A stretch of DNA of 64,000 nucleotides. Origin: Perlucidibaca aquatica. Its GTDB lineage: Bacteria; Pseudomonadota; Gammaproteobacteria; Pseudomonadales; Moraxellaceae. Below, piece after piece: positions 1-11,022 of this stretch (position 1 is its first letter; the number at the start of each line of letters is the position of its first letter). Below the pieces are notes generated by a model. It made no database searches. It had not been told where the DNA came from and saw only the letters and a list, made by a program, of their open reading frames with translations. The stretch covers positions 1,523,344 to 1,587,343 of the forward strand of contig NZ_LZDB01000002.1 of the NCBI RefSeq assembly GCF_001676655.1, written 5' to 3'. The translations under genes and the position numbers were made by a program.

Positions 1-753
1 GTCTCGCGCCAAACCCAGCCACTCGTGTAGGGCGCGACGGCTATGAGCCAAAGACTCATGCTGCGGCGTCCAGCGCTCAACGACGCTGTAACCTTGCGCT
101 TCTGTAGTGAATTGAGTGGGTGCTGCCAGCACCGTGAAGCCAGCGCGCTCGAAGACTGTCACCGCCCGTGGCAAATGGCTGGCATGACTGACCAGCACAA
201 TCTGGCGGATACCCAACGGCAACAAAATCGCCGCGCTCAGCTCGGCATTCTCGGCGGTCGTTCTCGATGCCGACTCCAGCCAGCGCACCGGCACGCCAAA
301 GTCCTCGCGCAGGCTCTCCGCCATTAATTCAGCCTCCGGCCGCTGCGTGTTCAGCGGCATGCCGCCTGTGACCAGAATCGGCAAGCCCGATTGGCGCTGC
401 GCCCGCGCGGCATAGCGTAATCGCACCAATACCGCCGGGCTGGACACATCCTGCCCCGCAAACTCGGGCGCCCGGGGCGAACGGCCGCCGCCCAACACAA
501 CAATCGCGCCATAGCCAGCCGCCTTTAGCTGCGTCAGATCCGTGAGCGGCTGCACGCGAGCCTCCAGGGGGCGCGCTATCCAAGCACTGCCCATCGGCGT
601 AGCCAGCAAATACATGGAAGCGATAGCAAGCACAGCCAGCCCCGTGGCGCTGTAGCGATGGCCGCGCCAGGCCAGAAAAAGCGCCAGCAGAGCGAGCAGA
701 CACTGAAGGCCCGGCGGTAACAGCACGAGATGGATGAGTTGGGTCAGGATCAT
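1..753 (-). CDS. YdcF/ElyC-like DUF218 membrane protein, C-terminus cut by window edge
   Basis: The reading frame is open from an ATG at 753 down to base 1 (251 codons), so the C-terminus lies outside the window. The protein begins with two hydrophobic segments (about residues 5-27 and 35-58). A DUF218 core follows, with the glycine-rich strand IVVLGGG, the TTAENA motif and the VSHASHLPRA segment typical of ElyC, SanA and YdcF. Family members are inner-membrane proteins linked to envelope integrity, but their chemistry is poorly defined. No clear Shine-Dalgarno precedes the ATG. It is divergent from the toxin-antitoxin pair, with a 75-base gap. Confidence 0.85.
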   Translation of the reverse strand, partial: MILTQLIHLVLLPPGLQCLLALLALFLAWRGHRYSATGLAVLAIASMYLLATPMGSAWIARPLEARVQPLTDLTQLKAAGYGAIVVLGGGRSPRAPEFAGQDVSSPAVLVRLRYAARAQRQSGLPILVTGGMPLNTQRPEAELMAESLREDFGVPVRWLESASRTTAENAELSAAILLPLGIRQIVLVSHASHLPRAVTVFERAGFTVLAAPTQFTTEAQGYSVVERWTPQHESLAHSRRALHEWLGLARD

Positions 754-828
754 GGCGGCGATTCTATAGCGCTTTTCGCTTCCATCACGAATCGGCTAAT
801 ATCTGAGCACCAGTAAAGGTAACCCACC

Positions 829-1029
829 ATGAATGCAAAGTTATCCCCCATGGTTTCCGAGTTTGAAACCGACGAGCAAGCGGCGAGCTATGACCGCTGG
901 TTTAGAGCACAAGTGGACGCGGGACTGAACAGCACCAAGCCTCTGCTAACCCACGATCAAGCGATGGATCGCCTTGATGCACAACTCACCGAGCGAAGGA
1001 TCGCCCGTGCAAAGAATTCGCTGGACTGA
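829..1029 (+). CDS. Antitoxin of RelE/ParE-type toxin-antitoxin pair
   Basis: A 66-residue protein starting MNAKLSPMVSEFET, with an AAAGG ribosome site just upstream. It resembles the short 'stability determinant' antitoxins that precede RelE/ParE toxins: the SEFET...YDRWFRAQVDAGL region matches their conserved first half, and the acidic/basic helical C-terminus would wrap the toxin. The toxin gene begins inside its last codons in another frame (GTG at 1007), so the two are translationally coupled. Expected role: neutralise the toxin and repress the operon. The family match is from recognition only. Confidence 0.8.
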   Translation: MNAKLSPMVSEFETDEQAASYDRWFRAQVDAGLNSTKPLLTHDQAMDRLDAQLTERRIARAKNSLD

Positions 1030-1291
1030 CGAAGCATCCACTGACTTGGTGGAAATCATTGATTACATCGAGCAACGCAATCCCCTAGCTGCGACTGATC
1101 TTCACCAAGAAATTGTTCAAGCTGTCGAGGGTCTGCCCTCAGGCCCGTTCCTGTTTCGCGCTGGACGCGTCCCCGGAACGCGTGAGTGCATCGTGCATCC
1201 CAATTACCTGATTGTTTATCGCATCGGCGTTGAAACGATTGATGTGATCCGCGTATTGCATGCTAGGCAAGCGTTTCCCATCAACTCATGA
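1007..1291 (+). CDS. RelE/ParE family toxin
   Basis: A 94-residue RelE/ParE-fold protein. Visible features are the N-terminal RIRWTDEASTDLVEI helix, the FRAGRVPGTRE strand, and the YLIVYRIG...IDVIRVLHARQ C-terminal sheet of the ParE family. I place the start at GTG 1007 because GAAGGA (995-1000) lies six bases upstream; an in-frame ATG at 974 has no ribosome site and would lengthen the overlap with the antitoxin. ParE toxins poison gyrase and RelE toxins cleave mRNA; which applies here cannot be told. It lies immediately upstream of leuS. Confidence 0.82.
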   Translation: MQRIRWTDEASTDLVEIIDYIEQRNPLAATDLHQEIVQAVEGLPSGPFLFRAGRVPGTRECIVHPNYLIVYRIGVETIDVIRVLHARQAFPINS

Positions 1292-1344
1292 CGGGCCAAG
1301 CACAGCAAAGATGGTCGATATAATCTCCATCGCTTGACCGCTAA

Positions 1345-4059
<2,715 letters not shown>

Positions 4060-4088
4060 AAATACTGGTCAACCGTGGAGTACACCGT

Positions 4089-4619
4089 ATGCGCCTAGTC
4101 TGGCTTAGCCTGCTGACCCTCGCCCTGAGCGCCTGCGGTTTCCACCTGCGCGGCCAGTTCACGCTGCCGCCGTTGCTACAGCCCATCGCTGTGGCCAGCA
4201 CCGTGCCGACCCTAGAGGGTCGCGTGAGTGCGGGCATCCAACGCATGGGTGGCGTCATTTCAGCCGATGCGCCGATGCAGCTGCGCATCACCCGCGAAAC
4301 CATCACACGCCAAACCAGCACAGTAGACCGCCTCGCGAAAGCGGCGGAATACACGCTGTTTTATGAGCTCACCTACCAGCTTAAATACGCCAGTGGTGTA
4401 CCGGCACAGCCCGAGCGCTCCATCCGCTTGCGCCGTACCTACCAATTCGATAACACCCGTATTGTGGGTAAGTTCGATGAAGAAACAACGCTGCAGGAAG
4501 ACATGCGCCAGCAGGCCATTGCCCAATTGCTGACCCAGTTGTCGCGCACCCAAGCCAGCGAACTTTCACCCGATGCGACGGCACTGCCAACACCACAGGC
4601 CCAGCCCACACAACCATGA
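4089..4619 (+). CDS. lptE: LPS-assembly lipoprotein LptE
   Basis: LptE is the outer-membrane lipoprotein that plugs the LptD barrel and helps insert lipopolysaccharide. The start at ATG 4089 has GTGGAG upstream and gives a lipoprotein signal peptide ending LSAC (Cys at residue 15), followed by GFHLRGQ, the usual LptE start after the lipid anchor. Length is 176 residues, within the family range. The C-terminal tail is rich in Pro, Thr and Gln. Its TGA overlaps the holA ATG (ATGA), as expected for this operon. Confidence 0.95.
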   Translation: MRLVWLSLLTLALSACGFHLRGQFTLPPLLQPIAVASTVPTLEGRVSAGIQRMGGVISADAPMQLRITRETITRQTSTVDRLAKAAEYTLFYELTYQLKYASGVPAQPERSIRLRRTYQFDNTRIVGKFDEETTLQEDMRQQAIAQLLTQLSRTQASELSPDATALPTPQAQPTQP

Positions 4620-5638
4620 AGTTGCGCCCGGAGCAGTTGCAGCGACATCTCCTAGACGGCCTGCAGTCTGTTTATGTGCTCTGTGGCGATGAACCGCTCC
4701 TGCTGCAAGAAAGCACGGACTTAATTCGTCAGGCCGCCACTAAAAACGGCTATAGCGAGCGCCAAGTCCACGCGATTGAGCGAGGCTTTTCTTGGGATGC
4801 CCTGATCGCCGACAGCCAAGCGCTATCGCTTTTTGCCGAACGCAAACTGGTGGAGCTGCGCTTTAGCGGCAAGCCCGACGCCGCCGCTGCCGACGTCTTA
4901 ATCGACTTTGCTCAGCGCCCGCCAGAAGACACGCTATTGCTCATCACACTGCCCAAGCTTGATGCGGCAGCGCAGAAGTCGAAATGGTTTACGGCACTGG
5001 ATAACCATGGCGTTCAAATCACCGTCTACCCCGTCGATGCCAGCGCCCTGCCCGGCTGGCTGAGCCAACGCGCACAAAGTTTGGGCCTGCGGCTACCGAC
5101 CGAGGCCCTGCAATTACTCGCTGACCGCACCGAAGGCAACTTGCTCGCCGCAGCGCAGGCCTTAGAAAAACTCCGCCTACTTAGCGATGGCAATGACATC
5201 AGTTTCGACACAGTAGCCAGCCTCGTGAGTGACAGCACGCGCTACTCGGTTTTTGATTTAGCCGATGCCGTCTTGATGGGCGATGCCAGCCGAGCGGCAC
5301 GACTTCTGCTCGGCTTAGAAAGTGAAGGTCAAGCCGAGTCTGTTGTGCTGTGGGCCTTACAAAAAGACCTGCGTGCGCTCACCTTAGCGGCAGAACAAAT
5401 GAGCCAAAGTGGGCAGCAGGCACTGTCTTCACAGGCGCTTAATCAACTGGGCTTTTGGGCCAAGCGCCAAGGTCCGGCACAGCAAGCGTTACGCCGCCTT
5501 TCGCTGATTCGACTGCAACGCCTAACCAGCGGCGTTATCGATGTGGACAAAGCCATCAAAGGGCAGTCGCCCGAACGCGCCTGGGACGCCCTGCTGCGCT
5601 TAACCATGGCCATGGCGGGCCGCCCTCTTTTTGTCTGA
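4616..5638 (+). CDS. holA: DNA polymerase III subunit delta
   Basis: The delta subunit of the clamp loader, which opens the beta sliding clamp. At 340 residues it matches the usual length (about 343). The N-terminal VYVLCGDEPLLLQES motif is typical of HolA, and the rest follows the AAA+-like layout without a P-loop, as expected for delta. It overlaps lptE by four bases, consistent with translational coupling. A thioesterase gene starts 16 bases after its stop, so transcription probably continues. Confidence 0.97.
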   Translation: MKLRPEQLQRHLLDGLQSVYVLCGDEPLLLQESTDLIRQAATKNGYSERQVHAIERGFSWDALIADSQALSLFAERKLVELRFSGKPDAAAADVLIDFAQRPPEDTLLLITLPKLDAAAQKSKWFTALDNHGVQITVYPVDASALPGWLSQRAQSLGLRLPTEALQLLADRTEGNLLAAAQALEKLRLLSDGNDISFDTVASLVSDSTRYSVFDLADAVLMGDASRAARLLLGLESEGQAESVVLWALQKDLRALTLAAEQMSQSGQQALSSQALNQLGFWAKRQGPAQQALRRLSLIRLQRLTSGVIDVDKAIKGQSPERAWDALLRLTMAMAGRPLFV

Positions 5639-5654
5639 TCTTCGGAGCTGCGCT

Positions 5655-6455
5655 ATGTCGTTCGCCTCACTTTTACAGCCCTTGCAGCAAAAAGCCGGCG
5701 CCCAACAAACCCTGATGATTCCACCGAACTGGGGACAAGGTCGCGCAGCTTATGGCGGCTTAGTCGCCGCGTTTCTGCAAAGCCACTTAGATGCCGAGCA
5801 AAGTGAAGGCCGCCCACTCAGAGCCGCCCAAATTGCCTTTATTGGCCCTGCAACAGTCGGTGAGGCCCAGATCGAAAGCCAACTATTACGCACCGGTAAA
5901 TCGGCGCTGCAAGCCGACGCTCGATTGCTGCAAAACGGTGCTGTGGTTGCGACATTACAAGCGACGTATGGTGCAGACCGCAGCTCGCAACTATCAGAGC
6001 CAGCCCCTCAACGGCCCAGCATGAAAGCGCCTGAAGACTGCCCTGCGCTGCCTTACATAGCCGGCCTTATGCCAGAATTCACCCAGCATTTTGATATGCG
6101 TTGGAGCGAAGGCGGCCTACCCTTTAGCGGACATGAAAGCGGCAACATGAAAGGCTGGATTCGTTTTCGAGAGGGCGAGGCCATTGATCTGAACCCCGCT
6201 TGGGTACTGGCCTTGGTGGATGCGTGGCCGCCTGCGGTAGTGGCTCGCTGCAGCGGACCCGCCAACCTCAGCACCATGACTTGGGCTGTCGGTTATCGCC
6301 CTATTAAAGAGACTATCAATGCGCAGGGCTGGTGGGCTTATCAGGCCGACACCATCAGTTGCAGTGAGGGCTATGCCCATATCCGCTCAACGCTGTGGTC
6401 GCCAGCCGGTGAGGTCGTGGCGCTTAGCCAGCAAACGGTGGCGGTATTTTACTGA
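5655..6455 (+). CDS. TesB-like acyl-CoA thioesterase family protein
   Basis: A 266-residue double-hotdog protein. The YGGLVAAFLQSHL helix near the N-terminus corresponds to the hotdog helix of TesB-type thioesterases. The second half holds the DLNPAWVLALVDAWPP segment and the TMTWAVGYRP strand of the second hotdog. The start at ATG 5655 has GGAG about eight bases upstream. It would hydrolyse an acyl-CoA to a free acid; the substrate is unknown. It is not part of this operon in enterobacteria. Its last 32 bases overlap the 3' end of an opposite-strand gene. Confidence 0.8.
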   Translation: MSFASLLQPLQQKAGAQQTLMIPPNWGQGRAAYGGLVAAFLQSHLDAEQSEGRPLRAAQIAFIGPATVGEAQIESQLLRTGKSALQADARLLQNGAVVATLQATYGADRSSQLSEPAPQRPSMKAPEDCPALPYIAGLMPEFTQHFDMRWSEGGLPFSGHESGNMKGWIRFREGEAIDLNPAWVLALVDAWPPAVVARCSGPANLSTMTWAVGYRPIKETINAQGWWAYQADTISCSEGYAHIRSTLWSPAGEVVALSQQTVAVFY

Positions 6456-6936
6456 GCGGCTCTTCGCTCAGGTTACGCGTTAATAAGCGCTTCAAATACT
6501 CCACAAACTCCGGGTCTTCGCCACGGAGCAAATCGGGCAGCGCCTGCCGAAAGTCTGGGCGTATGCACCATTCCTGCAAATAGTCTTCCCACGATGACCA
6601 TCGCCGCTGCTGTTTCGCCGCCATGTCATCTTCGTATAAGAGTAAGTAGGCACGTTCAAACAGCGACACCAACATGGTGAAGATGATGCGCTTACGCTCA
6701 AGCTGCTCCTCATCCAAGCCTTCTGCCTGTTGCAGGGAGAATAATTTGAGATCGGGATTTTCCAGTGCGATTTTCAGGAAGTCTTGGTAGTTGTCGGACA
6801 GTAATTGGAAAACCTCTTCCTCTTCGTTTTCCCGCTCCTTGCGCTGCTCATACAAGAACACGGCTATCGCCAAGGGCAAACCCACCACGGTCACCACATA
6901 GCTCAGTAATTCCCACACCTCTAGGGCCGACATCAC
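6424..6936 (-). CDS. Uncharacterised membrane-anchored protein
   Basis: A 170-residue protein of unknown function. It has one N-terminal membrane segment (about residues 8-27), then a charged KERENEEEEV stretch and a mostly helical cytoplasmic domain rich in Glu, Leu and Phe. I recognise no catalytic motif. Its start overlaps the stop of the upstream lipoprotein gene on the same strand (ATGA, 6933-6936), so the two are probably co-translated. Its 3' end is antisense to the last 32 bases of the thioesterase gene. Confidence 0.75.
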   Translation of the reverse strand: MMSALEVWELLSYVVTVVGLPLAIAVFLYEQRKERENEEEEVFQLLSDNYQDFLKIALENPDLKLFSLQQAEGLDEEQLERKRIIFTMLVSLFERAYLLLYEDDMAAKQQRRWSSWEDYLQEWCIRPDFRQALPDLLRGEDPEFVEYLKRLLTRNLSEEPLSKIPPPFAG

Positions 6937-8048
6937 ATCATCTCCGTGGCAACAAACCGAGCCAAAACCTGATCGCCCTGCAACAACTCTAATTGATGAC
7001 CGACCTGGCGATACTGTTTGGACTCGCGCAGCACCTCCATCAGGGCACGCTCCTGCTGCGCCATGGCATCACGACAATACGCTCGTGTGCTGCTCATTCG
7101 GCTCAAACTGAGCTTGTTATCACTAAGCTGCCAAGTGCCCTGCAAACGATTGCAGCCGGTGGTGCCCGTTAAGCGCCCCCCTTTGCGCAGGCGAATATGC
7201 GCAGCCTGACCCAGCACGGCTTCTTGGGCAGAAACTCCCTTAACGCTGCTCAGTAGCCACACGGTTTCTTGTAGCGGTTGTGCCGGCGCAATCGGCCCCT
7301 GAGCACAGGTTTCATTCGGCCAAAAACGTTCGAACGCGGTGATATTCAACGCGCGCTTTACCGACGACGACTTCGCTGTGGGTTCTTGCCATTGTGCGGT
7401 GAGCGCGGCCAGCACGGGCCCTCGGGCGCGGCGATCAGCAGGAACCGTTTGAATGTGTTGAAGCATTTTAGCGGCCGCTGGTGAATCCGCTAAGGGCAAT
7501 ACTTGCGCGCTAAGGCATTCGGTGATCATCGCCTGAGCCCCCGAATTAGCCGGCTCGGAATACAGGGCCAGCAAGCGCATTTCGTCACTGATCAAATCGG
7601 GCTTGGGCTGTCGTTTCAGCACGTATTCACGAATCGAGACGATGTCATTGCCTTGCTCATCAAGCATGACTAAGTCACCTTGCGGCAGAAGCCGAAACTG
7701 CCGCTGGCTAGCGCCTTTTAAGAGCAGCCGACGCGCATCGCCCAGCGTTGCTGACCAGCGCCCAACATCGTAGAAGCGCTCCTCGGCACCGCCCTTGCTT
7801 GCCACGTATGACTCGCGCAGGCGAAAAAGCCCATCCGGGAATAGCGTGACCGCGAGCCAGCGCTCACTGCAACCCGGACAAGACACTTCCCCTACCCACG
7901 TTTGCACGTGCTCCGAACGTAAGTTCTTGCCACCCCCACCGCTCTGTAAGGCACAGCCTGAAATCCCGAGCACCAGCCATGCCAATACCGCCCAATAACG
8001 GAGGCTAGGTAATCGCTTGGGGAGACTGATTAAGGGGGCTGAGTTCAT
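6933..8048 (-). CDS. Lipoprotein with NlpE-like and META (HslJ-like) domains
   Basis: A 371-residue lipoprotein. The signal peptide carries about 15 extra residues before its hydrophobic core and ends GISGC. The N-terminal part (about residues 50-140) resembles the copper-resistance/NlpE N-terminal domain: a TWVGEVSCPGC motif, then DGLFRLRESY and a GRW strand. The C-terminal part (about 265-365) is a META domain as in HslJ, with TGCNRLQGTW and MSSTRAYC. Both domains occur in envelope-stress or heat-shock lipoproteins. It is translationally coupled to the 170-residue membrane protein downstream. An outer-membrane stress role is an inference. Confidence 0.82.
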   Translation of the reverse strand: MNSAPLISLPKRLPSLRYWAVLAWLVLGISGCALQSGGGGKNLRSEHVQTWVGEVSCPGCSERWLAVTLFPDGLFRLRESYVASKGGAEERFYDVGRWSATLGDARRLLLKGASQRQFRLLPQGDLVMLDEQGNDIVSIREYVLKRQPKPDLISDEMRLLALYSEPANSGAQAMITECLSAQVLPLADSPAAAKMLQHIQTVPADRRARGPVLAALTAQWQEPTAKSSSVKRALNITAFERFWPNETCAQGPIAPAQPLQETVWLLSSVKGVSAQEAVLGQAAHIRLRKGGRLTGTTGCNRLQGTWQLSDNKLSLSRMSSTRAYCRDAMAQQERALMEVLRESKQYRQVGHQLELLQGDQVLARFVATEMM

Positions 8049-8152
8049 GGCTGCTAGGCGATAGCGTTCGCTCTTATGGGTTTATCGTGTTGTTCTTGCG
8101 TTAAAACTGTCATGCACTGCATACACTGTAAAGTAATGTTCTGTAAATGCAC

Positions 8153-8180
8153 GCGACAGCGCGGGCAGGCTCGCTATAAT
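8153..8180 (+). promoter_or_regulatory. Candidate sigma-70 promoter for proA
   Basis: A perfect TATAAT lies at 8175-8180, with GCGACA (four of six matches to TTGACA) at 8153-8158 and a 16-base spacer. The predicted transcript would start near 8187, about 24 bases before the proA ATG. It separates proA from the divergent lipoprotein gene. Confidence 0.5.
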
Positions 8181-8210
8181 CTGACCTTAACTAATTTCGG
8201 AACTCATGGC

Positions 8211-9467
8211 ATGGATATCGTTGCCTACATGCGCAGCCTTGGCGCTGCCGCCCGCCAGGCCTCACGCGTCATCGCTCGCGCCAATACCGGTGCCAAGAAC
8301 GCTGCCTTACAGGCCATTCACGATGAGCTGCTACGCGACCGCGCCAGCGTGCTCGCCGCCAATGCCCGCGACATGGCCGCCGGGGAAGCCAGCGGCCTCG
8401 ATGCCGCGCTGCTCGACCGCCTGGCGCTCGACGATGCCCGCTTCGACGGCATGCTCGAAGGCCTGCGCCAGGTCATCGCCCTGGCTGACCCCATCGGCGA
8501 GATGACCGACTTCACCTACCGCCCTTCCGGCATCCAGCTTGGCAAAATGCGTGTGCCGCTCGGCGTCATCGGCATCATTTACGAGTCGAGGCCGAATGTG
8601 ACGCTGGAGGCCGCGTCGCTGTGCCTGAAGTCGGGCAATGCCACCATCCTGCGCGGCGGCAGCGAAGCGCTGCAAAGCAATAACGCCATCGCTGCCTGCA
8701 TTCAGCGTGGACTCGAGGCCGTGGGCATGCCACGCGCCGTGGTGCAGGTCGTAGAGACTGCCGATCGCGCCGCTGTTGGCCAGCTCATTACCCTGCCCGA
8801 GTTTGTCGATGTCATTGTTCCCCGTGGCGGCAAAGGCTTGATCGAGCGCGTCTCGCGTGAAGCCCGTGTGCCGGTGATCAAGCACCTCGACGGCAATTGC
8901 CATGTCTTCCTCGATCGCGACGCTGATCCGGTCAAGGCCGAGCGCATCGCCATCAACGCCAAGACGCACCGCTACGGCGTCTGCAACGCCATGGAAACGC
9001 TGCTGGTGGATGCCCCCGTGGCCGCTGCGATGCTGCCTGGCCTCGCCGCCGCCTATCGTGCCAAGGGCGTAGAACTGCGCGGCTGCGCACAAACCCTGGC
9101 GATCATTGGCGATGGCATCGCGGCCAGCGAAGACGACTGGTACACCGAATACCTGGCGCCCGTACTGGCGATCAAGATCGTCGATGGCGTCGATGCCGCC
9201 ATCGCGCACATCAACCAGTACGGTTCGCACCACACGGATGCCATCGTCACCGAAAACTACACGCGGGCGCGCCAGTTCCTCGCCGAAGTCGACTCCAGCT
9301 CGGTCATGGTCAATGCCTCCACGCGTTTTGCCGATGGCTTCGAGTACGGCCTCGGCGCCGAAATTGGCATTTCCACCGACAAAATTCATGCGCGTGGCCC
9401 GGTCGGCCTGGAAGGCCTGACCTCGCAGAAGTGGATCGTCTTTGGCGATGGCCAGATTCGTGGCTGA
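8211..9467 (+). CDS. proA: Gamma-glutamyl phosphate reductase
   Basis: ProA reduces gamma-glutamyl phosphate to glutamate semialdehyde with NADPH in proline synthesis. The protein has 418 residues (typical about 417) from ATG 8211; the frame is open further upstream, but that part overlaps the candidate promoter and is not ProA-like. Family features include [14 protein letters not shown], the nucleotide-binding RGGSEA region, and the catalytic cysteine in HLDGNCHVF (Cys230). The proA-nadD adjacency is typical of Pseudomonas-like genomes. nadD begins 27 bases downstream. Confidence 0.98.
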   Translation: MDIVAYMRSLGAAARQASRVIARANTGAKNAALQAIHDELLRDRASVLAANARDMAAGEASGLDAALLDRLALDDARFDGMLEGLRQVIALADPIGEMTDFTYRPSGIQLGKMRVPLGVIGIIYESRPNVTLEAASLCLKSGNATILRGGSEALQSNNAIAACIQRGLEAVGMPRAVVQVVETADRAAVGQLITLPEFVDVIVPRGGKGLIERVSREARVPVIKHLDGNCHVFLDRDADPVKAERIAINAKTHRYGVCNAMETLLVDAPVAAAMLPGLAAAYRAKGVELRGCAQTLAIIGDGIAASEDDWYTEYLAPVLAIKIVDGVDAAIAHINQYGSHHTDAIVTENYTRARQFLAEVDSSSVMVNASTRFADGFEYGLGAEIGISTDKIHARGPVGLEGLTSQKWIVFGDGQIRG

Positions 9468-9494
9468 TACCGCTGCTCTGCTCGCTGGGCGCGC

Positions 9495-10154
9495 ATGATC
9501 CTGCTCTACGGCGGCTCCTTCGACCCGGTCCATCGCGGCCATGTCGATACCGCCCGAGCGGCAGCCGCCGCGGTAAACGCCTCGTCCGTGGTCTGGATAC
9601 CCGCCGCGCTATCGCCGCTAAAGGCGGGCAGCGTGGCCTCTGGCGAGCAGCGCCGCGACATGCTGCAACAGATGCTCGTCGAGACTGCCGAGCCTCACTG
9701 GCAGCTCGATGACAGCGAACTGCAGTCAGCCCCACCGTCCTACACCATTCACACGCTGCAACGCTGGCGCGCCCACGTCGGCCCGACGTTGCCGCTGGCT
9801 TTCCTGATGGGACGCGATAGCCTGCTGCAGCTACCGCGCTGGAAGGATTGGCAAAAACTCACGGATTACGCCCATCTGCTCATTGCCCGTCGACCCGACT
9901 GCGATGCGCCACTCCCTGAGCCCTTGAAAATTTGGTTGGAAAATCGACAACTTAGCGACCCTAAGCTGCTACAATCGCGACCCTTCGGCAGCCTCGTGCT
10001 GCTTGATACTCCGCTGCGACCCATTTCCAGCACCGACCTGCGCGCATCCTTGGCTGACCAACGGCAGACCGAAGACTGGCTGATGCCCGGCGTGCGGGAC
10101 TATATTGATCAACACGGCCTGTACCGTGAACCGGAGAACCCGGCATCCTCATGA
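9495..10154 (+). CDS. nadD: Nicotinate-nucleotide adenylyltransferase
   Basis: NadD adenylates nicotinate mononucleotide to deamido-NAD in NAD synthesis. The N-terminal [11 protein letters not shown] is the nucleotidyltransferase GxFxPxHxGH motif. The C-terminal half has [11 protein letters not shown], the ISSTxIR motif that contacts ATP. Length is 219 residues, normal for the family. The stop overlaps the rsfS start (ATGA). It belongs to the proA-nadD-rsfS-rlmH run. Confidence 0.97.
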   Translation: MILLYGGSFDPVHRGHVDTARAAAAAVNASSVVWIPAALSPLKAGSVASGEQRRDMLQQMLVETAEPHWQLDDSELQSAPPSYTIHTLQRWRAHVGPTLPLAFLMGRDSLLQLPRWKDWQKLTDYAHLLIARRPDCDAPLPEPLKIWLENRQLSDPKLLQSRPFGSLVLLDTPLRPISSTDLRASLADQRQTEDWLMPGVRDYIDQHGLYREPENPASS

Positions 10155-10522
10155 ATGCTCTCGACAAAGATACGCAACACCTCTACGAAGCCGCGTTCAA
10201 CGCGCTGGCCGACCTCAAAGCACAAAACGTGGTGACACTCGACGTGCGCCCGCTGACCAGCATGACTGACATCATGATCATTGCCAGCGGCACGTCCACG
10301 CGCCATGTCAAAGCACTGGCCGATGAAGTGCAAGTGAAGGCAAAAGCAGCTGGCTTTATGCCCGTCGGCATGGAAGGCGAGAAAGAAGGCGAATGGGTGC
10401 TGATCGACCTCGCCGGCGTGATTGTTCACGTCATGCTGCCCGCGACGCGCGCGCTCTATGATCTAGAACGCTTATGGGGCTCCCAAGGCGCTCGCTCGGC
10501 ACCGGACTTTTCCGCGGAATAA
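10151..10522 (+). CDS. rsfS: Ribosomal silencing factor RsfS
   Basis: RsfS (YbeB/Iojap) binds ribosomal protein L14 on the 50S subunit and blocks subunit joining in slow growth. The 123-residue protein shows the family segments [18 protein letters not shown] and [13 protein letters not shown], then [19 protein letters not shown]. It overlaps nadD by four bases and shares one base with the rlmH start (TAATG). Confidence 0.97.
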   Translation: MNALDKDTQHLYEAAFNALADLKAQNVVTLDVRPLTSMTDIMIIASGTSTRHVKALADEVQVKAKAAGFMPVGMEGEKEGEWVLIDLAGVIVHVMLPATRALYDLERLWGSQGARSAPDFSAE

Positions 10523-10989
10523 TGAAGATTCGACTGATCGCCGTCGGCACGAAAATGCCCGACTGGATCAATACCGGTTTTGACGATTACGCCAAGCGCC
10601 TCACCGACGATGTGCGCCTCGAAGTCGTGGAAATTCCGGCCGGTAAGCGCGGCAAAAACGCGGACATTATCCGGCTCACCGAGAAAGAAGGTGAATCTCA
10701 GCTGGCGGCCATCGGCAGCACGGATCGCGTCATCGCGCTAGAGGTCGGCGGCAAAGCGCTGAGCACGGAAGAATTATCTAAAATGCTCGGCATTTGGCTG
10801 CAGGAAGGTCGTAATATCAGCCTGCTGATTGGCGGGCCAGAAGGCCTGTCACCAGCCGCCAGTGCCCGTGCCGATCAGCAGTGGTCACTGTCGCGCCTGA
10901 CCTTGCCGCACCCCTTAGTGCGTGTATTGCTGGCAGAGCAGCTGTATCGGGCCTGGACACTGTTAAAAGGTCACCCTTACCACCGTTAG
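10522..10989 (+). CDS. rlmH: 23S rRNA pseudouridine-1915 N3-methyltransferase RlmH
   Basis: A SPOUT-fold methyltransferase modifying pseudouridine 1915 of 23S rRNA on assembled 70S ribosomes. From ATG 10522 the protein has 155 residues, the same length as in E. coli. The SAM-binding trefoil knot is visible as [11 protein letters not shown], and the C-terminus ends LLKGHPYHR as in the family. The start shares its A with the rsfS stop, so the pair is coupled. mrdA follows after 33 bases. Confidence 0.98.
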   Translation: MKIRLIAVGTKMPDWINTGFDDYAKRLTDDVRLEVVEIPAGKRGKNADIIRLTEKEGESQLAAIGSTDRVIALEVGGKALSTEELSKMLGIWLQEGRNISLLIGGPEGLSPAASARADQQWSLSRLTLPHPLVRVLLAEQLYRAWTLLKGHPYHR

Positions 10990-11022
10990 TAATTTGCACT
11001 GGCCACTGGGCCAACTGGCGCT

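Noticed and set aside
43..703. Open frames on both strands at the left edge
   Set aside because: They lie inside the DUF218 gene, which is open over the whole region and has clear family motifs; the others have arginine/serine-rich shadow composition.
1319..1324. TATAAT upstream of leuS as its promoter
   Set aside because: No acceptable -35 element at 16-18 bases, and a leader of about 110 bases would follow; left unassigned.
8331..9542. 403-codon frame antisense to proA
   Set aside because: Long because of the codon bias of proA on the other strand; overlaps proA completely and has no recognisable domain.
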